From: Bombardia bombarda
Lineage: Eukaryota; Ascomycota; Sordariomycetes; Sordariales; Lasiosphaeriaceae
Direction: 5' to 3'
Assembly: GCA_030512295.1 (NCBI GenBank)
Contig: JAULSR010000001.1
Location: forward strand, 4,115,001-4,179,000
DNA length: 64,000 bases
A model generated the notes under the pieces. It was not told the DNA's origin. It saw nothing but the letters and a program-made list of their open reading frames with translations, and did not search any database. The first letter of the stretch is position 1. Each line of letters starts with the position of its first letter. The translations under genes and the position numbers were made by a program. Positions 23,488 to 33,689 of the stretch are shown in pieces.

Positions 23488-24474
23488 CTCGCTGCTGGTT
23501 TTGTTTCGTGAGATGTGAGCTACGGTCTATTCCTCGTTGTAAAGGAGGCGGGGTAGGGATTGAAGGGGGAATGAAAGCGTGTCTCTCTAGTGTTATCGCC
23601 AGACATTGTCGCAATTAGACGGCTATGAGGCTGTCAGCGAATTTATCTGAGGAGAGGTCAAACCTAGAAGAGATGTAGCACACATACATTTGTGCTTTGA
23701 TATCTGCTTTACCGCTGCTATATCTCCTTCTCGCCCTCCTTTTTGTATTTCTGCTGAGAGGGGCGGTGTTCGAATGTCAGTGTAGCTCTCTAGAAGCGGT
23801 GGAGCGCCGAGATTGTTGCTCCAGCTGGTTTCTGAGGTGTCTCGTTGGGCCAACCCGCAGGTCTTTTTAGGTTAAACCAGAGAATGACGGAGCCGTCACT
23901 GCTTCCAGTGAGTTCCATGTTGACCAGTTAAATTCCGCCACTAACGTAGTACAGCATGGCCACTTCTCCATGCCATTCCAAACGCCCGTCTCAAAGCTCC
24001 CGTTCAGACCTGCAACGAATCAATGTTCAATGCCAGGCAGCTCCGAAAATACGTAGGCGTAACAGTCACTCAAAACCTCCCAACTCTCCAAAATTAGATG
24101 GAAGAGGAGTTAGGTTGGCGAAAAGACAGGGTCATGGACACACTGTACACAGGGAGACCACGATAGACTGGCCAACACCGAAGACCTCCAAATCACGCCA
24201 GATCCAACAAGACCAGAGGAAACCGGTGCTCGACAACTATAAATTATAACACCTCCAAACATCATGTAGCAAGAAACAGGATGAGAAGTTGTATTTGCAA
24301 TAGTCAAGCGTTCATAGCCTAGGTACCTGCCCAGCCTCCCAACCATCAACACCACCCGAGTTTCTCGATAGCGCACGAGTAGCTTTGCATCTTGCATTTG
24401 TTAGTGGTCTTCGTCATCGCCAAATCGTGTACAAGACATTCGACTATCCGATATCATGAGAAGGCGGTTACTCC
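23488..24474. other. spacer in relic zone
   Basis: Contains possible remains of the 5' part of the kinase-like gene (about 23490-23850, minus strand, frames broken by stops). Nothing else recognised. Confidence 0.4.
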
Positions 24475-25118
24475 TTATATCTGAGCGGGTATAATTTGTA
24501 GTATTTTGTCAGTCAAGAAATGTGCGTGTGCAAGTATATCAGATATACATGCGGCTGCAAGTGGAGTTGCTTCTAGACAGCGGCAAGAGCAAGAGTTTGC
24601 AATTGAAGTTCTCAGAGACATTTGAAACAGCATCGATCCCAGGTCAAGAGAGATATGAACCCGCCGAATTCGCTGCAAAAAGTACAATCTTTGGTACACA
24701 GTGCGTAGTAAAAGTCGGCTAACGAAACAGCGAATCGTGTTCGTAATAAGACGCAAAAAGGGTTCAAACCATGCAAGACTACCATTTGGTATTGCTTGAG
24801 GGAGCCCACCATAGATCTTGATCTGAGATTTGTTTGTCGAAACTTGAATAGAGAATACATGTCCAGACGTAACAAGATGTCATCCAAGAGCTCGAGGGGT
24901 AGCTGATCGAGGGAGCTAAGCCCCGTATTTGAAGTCCGTGGAAAGGGCGTTGGGATTGACTGACTAATATCGACGTGTTCCCGAGGCGAGAACCATATCA
25001 CGGAGCGATCGTAGTCTTTGCGATGGTAGGCAGCGACTCGAACAATGGCGTCGGCCTGTTCCTCGCGGAAACAATATTCGGTGGCGGAGCGGTAACCGCG
25101 AGGCATAACGATAGCCAT
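24475..25118 (-). pseudogene. F-box protein relic with a frameshift
   Basis: From the ATG at 25118 an open frame runs 168 codons to a stop at 24612. It contains a clear F-box (SLDQLPLELLDDILLRLDMY, then SLFKFRQTNLRSRSMV) and the Cys-rich CTKDCTFCSEFGGFISLLTW and DRCCFKCL segment that follows the F-box in a large family of ascomycete F-box proteins. The frame stops directly after that Cys segment, but a neighbouring frame continues to 24475 with the expected type of sequence (CLEATPLAAACISDILAHAH, ending before a stop). This indicates a frameshift near 24610-24640 plus loss of the C-terminal part. F-box proteins are substrate adaptors of SCF ubiquitin ligases; this copy probably is not functional. 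Confidence 0.6.
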
Positions 25119-26298
25119 TGACGACGTTTTGTCGGTACGCTTGGGGGAAGGCACGGGACTTGGTGAATGTCGTCGGTGGGTGACGACCTCGATGATGAGG
25201 CGCCCAATCGCCCTTGTATGCCGCCTGTCAGTCGACTTCAGATCCACCCACCAGCAGGAGGTCAAGAGGTCAGGAGGTCAAGAGGCTTTCGACTCGAGTA
25301 GTGTCAACCTAGTGCCAACACGATGCGAATCATTGGAGACCTGGTAACCCGGGTGCAGTGGCAGCGGTATAAACTTCATGCGCGCAGAGGTCAGGGTGGT
25401 GTGGTGTAAAGTCAAGAGCACAAGAGTACGAATACAGGAAGAGGACGTCGGGGCCAGGAGGGCTCTATTGATGCTGCAGCGCAACGTGGTGGGAGTCTGG
25501 GACGCGACGGGCGACGTTGGCCGAAAGTGGCGCGTAACTCCCCTGTCCCTGCGCGGTTCGACCAGGTTATTAACGGCGGGCGGGTGCGGGGCGGGTGCGG
25601 GGCCGTCTCTTTGACATGCCGATTAGTTCATTTTCACCACAACGTATACAAATATTATCGTTAAAACTTAATGCATGCGTTAAAAAGCGTTGGATGGGGG
25701 CATTGCAAAACTCAAAACAGAATCACGATGCGATTTGGTGTTGTTGAAAAAAGGTAGGTAGAAAGGGTGCTGTGGATGCCGGTATGTTGACTGGGGTTAT
25801 TGAAGTTCAAGGTTAGATCCGATTAGGCTAGTTGCCTAGTCCAGTGGGTCAAAGATCGACAGAACAATTACCCAACCTTCGTCCGTAACGTGGTTCCAGG
25901 TTACGTGATGGGCGATGACATACCTCGGCAGGCAGCAGGCAGTCCGAGGTTCGGCTCCAACCTGTTGGGTCTGCCCGGTCTCTCCGGTAAGATCTAGGGC
26001 AAATGGGCTCGTATCCGAGTGTACGATTCAGATGAACTGTTCTGCTAGTCTATATGATACAGACCAGCACAGACTATCAGATAAATAAGGAGTCTTGAAT
26101 TTGACGGAATTGCGCAATTGAACAGGGTGCGACACCCGATACCACCACAGTCCATCGGCCATCCACCCTTTGATTGGTTATGAAATTGCATTTTTGAAAC
26201 ACTCGTCGATATATTAGAGGAAATTTCTTGGTCGACATCCATTCTATCTGTCTATTTCGATACCCATCATCTGATAGTGACTTGACACATACGATCCA
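25119..26298. other. spacer upstream of the alpha/beta hydrolase
   Basis: About 1.2 kb with no gene recognised. It holds direct repeats of GGTCAAGAGG/GGTCAGGAGG near 25258-25285, (GGGTGCGGGGC)x2 at 25580-25603, and AT-rich sequence at 25620-25690. Confidence 0.45.
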
Positions 26299-27883
26299 AT
26301 GGACTGGTTCGGCCGCGCCCGGATCGCCTTCACGCATGCAGCGTCGCCCTTGGCCCTGCTGCGCAAGGACGGCACCTCGACCGACTTGCTGAAGATCTGC
26401 GAGCAGGCTACGCCCCCATGCCAGCTCAACCCGCTGCTGTTCAACGGCCATGTGCAGACCATGTGGACCGCAGTTAAAGATCACGGACCCCAGATCTACT
26501 ACCGCAGGAGAATATTCGACGCTGAGCTCAAGCCCTACACCGGCACCTTTGCTGTCGACTTTGTCGTCAAACCGCACGAGGACGCCGACCCTTCTTTACC
26601 TCCCAGGACGGGCTATTTCGCCCAGAATGACTTTGCCAAGATCAGCTCCGACGATAGCAGGCCCATGCTGATTATGCTCCATGGCCTATCGGGGGGCTCA
26701 CACGAGGTCTATCTTCGACATGTCATTGTGCCTCTTATCACCAACGGCGGAGGGTGGGAGATATGCGTTGTCAACGCCAGGGGATGCGCAAACAGTGCCG
26801 TGACGAGCGGCATTCTCTTCAACGCGAGGGCAACTTGGGATGTTCGCCAGGTTGTGAAGTGGGCCAAGGAGACGTTTCCTAATCGACCTCTTTTTGCCAT
26901 TGGATTTTCCCTGGGTGCAAACATCCTAACCAACGTAAGCATCCTTTAGTCTCCGACGCTATTGGGTATCATATCACGGTGACTGATAGCCTTGGACTTA
27001 GTACATCGGAGAGGAAGGTGCCGATTGCGTACTGAAGGGTGCCATATCCGTAGGCAACCCGTTTGACTTGGAGATCTCCAACAAGATCCTCCAGAAGAGC
27101 TTGTTAGGGAAACATGTCTATCAAAGGGTTATGGGATGTATGAATGATTGCCACTTTTCTATATTGTCCCTCATTCACTAACGGCGAGCCTAGCAAACGT
27201 GAAAAGACTCCTGAACGACCACAAAGAGGCATTCCTGAAGTACCCGCACATTAATGTCGAGAAGCTTGAGCAGACGACATATCTCTACGAGTTTGATCGT
27301 GAATTTCAGTGAGTACATAGCAGAGTACTATGGAGACTGGACTCAGACTCAGGGGTTCCCACTGACCAGCCATCCACAGAACCGCGTGCTGGGGATATCC
27401 CACCGAAAACGCATACTACCGTGACGCGTCCTCTGCGGATGCCGTCCTCGCAATCAAGATACCCTTCTTTGCGATCTCAGCCGAGGATGACCCAGTAAGC
27501 TAACCCCTACCCATGACAGGAACGTGTTACGATAGTACTTACAAGCCCATAGATCGCGGTTCGCGACGCAATTCCATACCAGGAATTCAAACACAACCCC
27601 AATACGGTTCTCTGCACCACCTCGCTGGGTGGCCATCTCTCGTGGTTCGAATTGGGCGGTGGAAGATGGTTTGCTCATCCTGTACGGATGTTCTCCTCCG
27701 CTGTCCTTGGTTTTCTTTTGCTCACCAGACCCATAATAGATCTCCAACTTTTTGAACTACATGGCTACCGAAATCGACCTGGAAACGGTCAAGCCGTCGG
27801 CTAGCGACAAGGCATCCGACGACGATGACTTCTCGACTCGCTTCAACCCGGTGAGAAGGAAATTGCTGATCCGCGGAGGTTAG
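26299..27883 (+). CDS. alpha/beta hydrolase, Eht1/Eeb1-type medium-chain ester synthase/esterase
   Basis: Six exons: 26299..26934, 27002..27137, 27194..27308, 27380..27494, 27553..27681, 27740..27883; 424 aa. All introns (56-71 nt) have GT..AG and preserve frame. The fold matches the YheT/Eht1 alpha/beta hydrolases: NPLLFNGHVQTMW near the N-terminus, oxyanion LHGLSGGSHE (residues 128-136), nucleophile elbow GFSLGAN (Ser204), an acid in AISAEDDP, and the catalytic His in TSLGGHLSWFE. In yeast, relatives (Eht1, Eeb1, Ymr210w) make and hydrolyse medium-chain fatty-acid ethyl esters or act on monoacylglycerols at membranes. The complete triad argues for an active enzyme; the exact substrate cannot be told. 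The stop follows an acidic Asp-rich stretch. Confidence 0.9.
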
Positions 27884-28428
27884 CTTTTCGACTATTGGTA
27901 ATGGTTAGAATGATTTTGAAACAAGTAGGAAAGCAGGCCAACAGAGACGTCAGAACGATATTCATGCTTGATAAATGAGCTTTATATACTATATATAATG
28001 GGGGGCGGATATAGATCGGTAAGCTAGGTGATAAAGGCTTATAGGAGATACTAAATTTATATAGATTATCATAGAGACCTGTCTGTTGTCCACTGACTTG
28101 ACCTAGTGGGGTTCACAGTAACTTAGGAGGAACAAAAGCACTCTTTTGTGCATCGTTAACGAGATGAAAAGATTGGCCGAGTCATCTGCACAGCCATGCT
28201 GAAATTTTTGAATATTTCTTTCCCGGTGGTATCTTTGCCCTCCTTTCTGTCAACCGATAAAGTCCCAAGAATGTTCGTTTTGTTGCCTGCCTGTCTGCCC
28301 CTTTGCCAGCCAGCACCAACTGATAAATCGTATAAAAAAAACGCCAGACGCCATGCATGCGAGTTTGCCTTTCACTCTCCAAGGAGAGGAAAAGAGAAGA
28401 GAGAAAATATATCAGGACCAATTTACAC
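27884..28428. other. convergent intergenic spacer
   Basis: AT-rich shared 3' flank (tatatactatatataat near 27985-28002) between the hydrolase and LOC1. No gene seen. Confidence 0.5.
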
Positions 28429-29110
28429 CTAAGCAAATGATACTCTCTTCTTCTTCAGCTTGAGCACGTTTGTTCCCGTGGCCAGGGGCGCGCTGGGGTC
28501 GGCGTCGCCATCGTTCTCCTTGGGGGCGCCGCGCCTGCGCTTCTTGCGGATCGAGTCTTTTGTCTCTTCGAGCTTCTCCTTGCGCTCCTGGTACTTCTTC
28601 TCCTCCTCGGCCTTTCTTGCCTCGCGGATCTCCTCCATCTGGCGCGCCTTGATCATCTTGGACTCGATTTGCCCTTCTTTTTCGGCTTGCACGATGGCGA
28701 GGATGGTGCTCATGCTCTCCTGTTTCAAAGTCAGTAAAATGGGGATACATAATAGACAAAATAGCCAATTGAAGTGGTGGCAGAAAAGAAAACCGTACAC
28801 GATCGTCCACAAACACCTTGCCCTTCTTTTTCCCCTTGGGCTTCTCCACGCCGACGGGGGTGATCATGTTGAGCTCGGGGATGCCGAGCTCCTTGGCGGT
28901 GTAGACCCTCTTCTTCTTCTTCTTGAGGATGTCGGCGATCTTTGGCCGGCCCTTGCCTGTAGTGGTGGGGAGGTGTGATTTGCCGCCCGTCTTCTTGGCC
29001 TTGATAACGCCGTCCATTGCCGATTTCGAGCCGTACTTGGCCTTCATGCTCCCCGACACGCCCGACCCGTTGGCCGCATGCTTGTTTTTGATCGTCTTCG
29101 TCGGCGCCAT
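28429..29110 (-). CDS. LOC1: 60S ribosomal subunit assembly/export protein Loc1
   Basis: Two exons, complement(28429..28719, 28799..29110), 200 aa, with a 79-nt intron (GTACGG..ACAG, TACTGAC branch) in phase 0. The sequence is basic throughout. Key matches to yeast Loc1 are the central segment ELGIPELNMITPVGVEKPKG followed by KKKGKVFVDD, an Arg/Glu/Lys-rich coiled helix (KMIKARQMEEIREARKAEEE), and the C-terminus KKKRVSFA, which mirrors yeast KKVSFAQ. Length is close to the yeast protein (204 aa). Loc1 is a nucleolar RNA-binding protein for 60S subunit maturation, also linked in yeast to ASH1 mRNA localisation. It is divergent from HIS3, start-to-start distance about 500 bp. Confidence 0.87.
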
Positions 29111-29611
29111 CTTTAGCCGATTGTGTTGGTGGTGGTTGCGATGGTGTGTTGTTAGGTAGGTAGTGGGCGGCTCTTTCTTCTCGGGGGCGGCGCGCTTCCT
29201 TTTTTTTCGAGATGCAGATAGCGACAGCAAAAAAGTAGCGTCTGGCGTTCCGTCGGTCTTGGAAAATTTTGGGCGAGACTTCTCTTATCCGCTGGCCTTA
29301 TCCACTGATGGTGGGGCGCTCTTGCCGCGGGCAGGCAGGGGACGTGGCTTTCCTAGGGGCGCCTTGTCCCTCATAGCTCGGCCGGCTGGCACCTTCTAGC
29401 GCGGGGTTTGCTATCGTCCTGCTATCGTCGCCGATTTGTCGCTGCTGTTTGCCCTACGTAGTGGTCCGTCGATCTTTTCAACCCGAAATTTCTTGAGCAG
29501 TCGAATCTATACGACAACAAACTCAGCAATTCTCACAAGCCTACCTTTCGAATCACTACTATCATCATTATCAACCCTCACAGCACCGCATATTCACATC
29601 CTCAAGACACA
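29111..29611. promoter_or_regulatory. divergent LOC1/HIS3 promoter region
   Basis: The 501-bp gap is the only upstream DNA for both LOC1 (-) and HIS3 (+). GC-rich blocks flank pyrimidine-rich stretches; no clear TATA is visible. No TGASTCA (Gcn4/CPC1 site) is present, which is noteworthy for a histidine gene. Confidence 0.6.
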
Positions 29612-30298
29612 ATGGCACCAGCCGAGGTCGAGCCCCGCTGGGCGGCGTTTGCGCGGGACACCAACGAGACCAAGATCCAGCTCGCCCTCAACCTCGACGG
29701 CGGCGCCTTCCCGCCCCACACCGACGCCCGCCTGACCAACGGCTCCGACGGGCACGCCTCGCAGGCCAGCAAGTCGCAGACCATCAGCATCAACACGGGC
29801 ATCGGCTTCCTCGACCACATGCTGCACGCACTCGCCAAGCACGCCGGCTGGAGTCTGGCACTCATCTGCAAGGGCGACCTCCACATCGACGACCACCACA
29901 CGGCCGAGGACGTGTGCATCTCGCTCGGCTACGCCTTCCTGCAGGCCCTCGGCACGCCCACGGGGCTCGCACGCTTCGGGTACGCGTACGCACCCCTCGA
30001 CGAGGCGCTCAGCCGCGCCGTCGTCGACCTGTCCAACCGGCCCTTCTGCGTCGCCGACCTAGGCCTCAAGCGCGAGAAGATTGGCGATCTCAGCACCGAG
30101 ATGATCCCCCACTGCCTGCAGAGCTTCGCCGGCGCGGCGCGGGTTACGATCCATGTCGACTGCCTGCGCGGCGACAACGACCACCACCGCGCCGAGAGCG
30201 CCTTCAAGGCCTTGGCCATTGCGATCCGGGCAGCCACGAGCAGGGTCGCGGGCCGCGAGGGCGAGGTCCCCAGCACCAAGGGCACGCTGACCGTATAG
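29612..30298 (+). CDS. HIS3: imidazoleglycerol-phosphate dehydratase
   Basis: Single exon, 228 aa, full length for the fungal enzyme. It catalyses the sixth step of histidine synthesis, dehydration of imidazole-glycerol phosphate to imidazole-acetol phosphate. Manganese/active-site motifs are intact: GIGFLDHMLHALAKH (His69, His72, His76), HIDDHHTAED (residues 91-100) and the second repeat's DNDHHRAESAFKA (His191, His192, Glu195). The start ATG follows a CACA-rich leader (gacacaATGG). Cytosolic enzyme. No introns. Confidence 0.98.
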   Translation: MAPAEVEPRWAAFARDTNETKIQLALNLDGGAFPPHTDARLTNGSDGHASQASKSQTISINTGIGFLDHMLHALAKHAGWSLALICKGDLHIDDHHTAEDVCISLGYAFLQALGTPTGLARFGYAYAPLDEALSRAVVDLSNRPFCVADLGLKREKIGDLSTEMIPHCLQSFAGAARVTIHVDCLRGDNDHHRAESAFKALAIAIRAATSRVAGREGEVPSTKGTLTV

Positions 30299-31302
30299 GG
30301 GACCGATCAGTCCCAGTCAAGATGAGCAGTCCCAGTCAGAGTATATGGATGAGTAGGTGGATGCGCTTGCGGGGCCGGCGAAAAGATGGGCAAGTGGGCC
30401 CGGCGTGTCATTATGAGGATTGAGGATCAATGGGTGTGGGATTAATACTTTACGAATGTTTTTGCTGCGATGCGCATGCATTAGGATCTAGTGGAAGCGG
30501 ACGTGAGTTTGTTTTGTACTTTTCCGGTCAGCGCAATGCTGTTTCTTCAAAGGGGGAGGGGGGCGGAGCGGGGCGGAGCTATGTAGAACTAGCACGCAGC
30601 GGATAGAGAGATACCACACACAGAAGCGCATTGCATGGTTAGGTATGGAAAAAACCATAGACGATTTTGATTATTATGAATAAAGGAGTTCGTACACGTT
30701 TGGCTCGTCCTGGTTATTGAATGGAATGATCTACTGTACCTGCCTTAGCTGCCGTCCGGGACTCTGGGTACATGTACTGTACCTAAGTCTAGTAGAACTA
30801 ATAAATGGTTCGTGCTCCCGCGTCCTGTCCAAAATGCTGCGTTGCCCCACCAAAGGAATCGAAGGAAAAGCTTGGGACCTTACGGTCGTATGACGCAGCA
30901 GCTAAATCCCCAATATTCGGCCTTCATTCAAGAAAGCAAAGCAGACACGATTGATTTTGGTGATTTGGCATTAGGCTATTACTGTTCATATTTCAGACTC
31001 ATCAGCATATTTATGGGTTGGCGATTGCGATTTTGATATTTGGTTCGTCCCGGTTATTGCTCAAGGTAAGGTCAGTCCTAATTATTAGAGGAGTGGACCG
31101 CCAATTCATGCTTGCCATCATAACTCACACATGCAACAGGCCTCATCAACGACCACAAGATAAAACAGAATTCAACACCGCTCATCTTATTTTGCGCACT
31201 CACGCACCTTTGTGAGACTAGGAGGGGGCTCTTGACGAGAGAGGAGGCAAGGCATTCGCTTATCCAAAACATCTAATCCCACAACCGCCCACAACCGCCA
31301 AG
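30299..31302. other. intergenic spacer
   Basis: 3' flank of HIS3 and promoter of the Rcf3-like gene. A palindromic GTACATGTAC-type motif lies near 30770-30779 and short GGTTAT/CGTCC repeats occur near 30703 and 31045. No gene seen. Confidence 0.5.
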
Positions 31303-31757
31303 ATGAGCACCAGCACCGGTACTAGCTCCAGTAATGCCATTAAGCACAAAGAGGCCGAGGAGGCCTCGTGGGCTGCTGTGCACGGCGGACTGATGGGCGC
31401 CGCCAAGTGGGGGGTGGCTACTGCCGCGCTGGGAGGGCTGGGCTACATGTTCTCCCCGCTATATCGAGGGTTTACCATTCAGTTTAAAGCGTATGTCTTC
31501 TTCCCCTTGTCATCCCTTTTTTAAATAAAAAATGAAAGAGAAACTATCAGTTGGGCTTCGTTTTGTTTCGTTCCACTGACCCCCACCCCAGATATATACA
31601 AATGTCTGGCATGGTGCTGGGCGGCATGCTTGAGGCAGACTACAGCATACGACAATACGAGGCAAGGATGCGGATACAGCGCCGGCTCCAGAGAGACCAG
31701 GCAATGTGGAAGAGCTTCGAGGACCAGTATGGGAAGGACGATGATGATGATGAATGA
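31303..31757 (+). CDS. small mitochondrial membrane protein, Rcf3-like
   Basis: Two exons, 31303..31490 and 31592..31757, 117 aa; the intron (GTATGT..CCCAG, CTGAC branch) is 101 nt. The layout is a short N-terminus, two membrane-like segments (GGLMGAAKWGVATAALGGLG and YIQMSGMVLGGMLEAD) and a basic C-terminal helix (YEARMRIQRRLQRDQAMW) ending in an Asp run. Length and order of segments match yeast Rcf3 (Ybr255c-a, about 120 aa), an inner-membrane factor tied to cytochrome bc1-oxidase supercomplexes; HIG1-type topology is similar. Residue identity is low by eye, so the family call is tentative. Convergent with RFC4. Confidence 0.6.
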
Positions 31758-32081
31758 ATGGGGGATTTCCATCTTCTAGTCCCCCTTTTTCCTCTTAACT
31801 AATCCCACGTCCCTATTCCTCCCCGCCACTCTATTTTTTTTTTTTTGTTTGTACAGAATATTGGACTGGAAACCACAATGGTACATAGCAGCCCAGTCCG
31901 AAAATTTCATCAGTCATGTGTATATATATAAATGAGAAGAATGAAGAACTTTCTTGACCACATTGGTTCAAAATACGTTCTTTCCTTTGGTGATGTTTTT
32001 GCTTATCCCGATTCCAACGCCACAACAAATATGGGGGTATTTCTTTTTCATCTCCCTTCCTTCTCTCATTCCTTCCCGTCA
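31758..32081. other. convergent 3' spacer
   Basis: Short shared 3' flank with a T13 run (31832-31844) and tatatatata near 31921. No gene. Confidence 0.5.
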
Positions 32082-33226
32082 TCACTTCTTGGAAACCTCA
32101 AACATCTTTGGGTTCATATTCAGCCTGCACAGCCTCGCCACGCACCCGCTCAGCTGCAGCAATGTCTGCACGCCCTCGAGGATCTTCATGTGCGTCAACC
32201 CAATCTCCTTGATGAACTCGAGCTTGGAGTGCTCGCTCAGCGTCGGTATCGTTTTGGTCACCTTAAACATGGTGCTGATAATATCATGGCTCGAGTATCC
32301 GAGGCCCCACAGCTCGCGCAGCGTGTCGAGCGCCGAGTCGACATTCCCCTCGTAGCACGCCTTGAGCATGGCCTGCACCTTGATTGGATGCGGCGAGTCC
32401 ACCACCTTAAACACATTATCCCCCGACACGAAGCCGAATCCCGCAAATGTCGACTGCAGGTTGTTGATGGCCTGGCGCATGTCACCCTCGGCACTGAATA
32501 CCAGCGCCGCCAACCCATCATCACTGTATTCCACCCTCTCGGCCGCGATGATCTGCAGCAGCCGCTTGACGACCTGGGCGTCGGTGAGCTTGGCGTAGCG
32601 CAGGATGGCGCAGCGCGACTGCAGCGGCTCGATGATCTTGTTGCTCTGGTTGCACGCAAAGGCGAAGCGCGTCGTGTTGCTGTAGATCTCCATGGTGCGG
32701 CGCAGCGCCTGCTGCGCGCCCGACGTCATGCTGTCGGCCTCGTCGAGGATAACAAGCTTGTGCCGCCCCGCCGGGAGGGTTACTTTCTTCTGCGCGAACC
32801 CCTTGATGCGCTGCCGCACCACCTCGATGCCGCGCTCGTCGCTCGCGTTGAGCTCCAGCACGGCTTCCTTGTACGCGTCCCCCAGCAGCTGCCGCGCCAG
32901 GCAGAGCACGCTCGTCGTCTTTCCGATGCCTGGCATGCCTGAGATGATGACGTGCGGCATGTTGCCGTCCTTGGCGATGATCTTGAGCCGCTCGATGGTT
33001 TCCGTATTGCCGACGACGTCGTCGAGGAAGACGGGGCGGTATTTCTCGACCCTGGGATTTTTCAACAAGGTATTAGTCAATGAAATATTATTTGTTGGAT
33101 TTTGGGGGGCCAGAGCCAAACCTACCATGGCAGCTCGTAGGTTGGGTTGGCTGTCGAGTTGGAGGTCAAGGCCTTCTTGGCCGCCGTCGATGACTCGCCC
33201 TTCACCTCTGGTTTCTTGGGTGGCAT
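32082..33226 (-). CDS. RFC4: replication factor C small subunit (yeast Rfc4, human RFC2)
   Basis: Two exons, complement(32082..33051, 33126..33226), 356 aa. The 74-nt intron (GTAGGT..CCCAG, TTGACTAAT branch) splits the Trp codon of ELPWVEKYRP, which sets the start at 33226. AAA+ motifs: VEKYRP (RFC box II), VVGN (box III), Walker A SGMPGIGKTT (residues 71-80), Walker B VILDEADSMT, sensor ACNQSNKIIEPLQSRC with the SRC arginine-finger motif, and AEGDMRQAINNLQ. KDGNMPH and GYSSHDI favour the Rfc4 subunit over Rfc2, 3 or 5. It is a subunit of the clamp loader placing PCNA on DNA, shared by alternative checkpoint and cohesion loaders. Confidence 0.97.
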
Positions 33227-33689
33227 GTTGAGAAGGTAGGTAATTATGTATAATTAAAATGTGTGCTATGAATTACGAATCGGATGGTGAGGTTGGAAAA
33301 TCGCTGTACGGCAGAACGTCATGGGCATGAATTGGCACGGTCGTGGGCATGGGCATGGGCGACGGCGCGACGCGGTTTGGAGACGCGTTTTCCCGATTTT
33401 AAGTGGTTTTGCCCCCACCACGTTCCACTCAAACGCTTCACATGTGCACCACTTTGGACCCTAACCCCGGCCAACGGCTTTTAATTAATCACAAGCTGGC
33501 TTGGCATCATCGACTTTATTGACATGCAAGTCAGGGGCTGAACGGTAAAATATAAGGCGCCATCTCTTTCATAAACCTTAGTGCTAAACTAAACGAATGT
33601 CCCAGATTGCAGCGCAAAACATCATCTCTCCACGGTAGCTTTCATTGGCATCCTCTACAAACGCAGCCATGTCCTCCAAGTCATCCTGT
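33227..33689. other. spacer between RFC4 start and ARG7 end
   Basis: RFC4 promoter. Contains a GGGCAT/GGGCATG repeat (33328-33360) and an ACGCGTTTT at 33384, an MluI-box core (ACGCGT), the motif used for G1/S genes by MBF-type factors; whether it acts on RFC4, about 160 bp away, is inference. Confidence 0.5.
33384..33389. promoter_or_regulatory. ACGCGT (MCB-like) site upstream of RFC4
   Basis: ACGCGT lies about 160 bp upstream of the RFC4 start within cgacgcggtttggagACGCGTttt. In fungi MBF binds this core in promoters of DNA replication genes. One copy is weak evidence. Confidence 0.4.

Noticed and set aside
26077..26577. 166-codon open frame antisense to the alpha/beta hydrolase
   Set aside because: It overlaps the N-terminal coding exon of a well-supported gene and has no features of its own.
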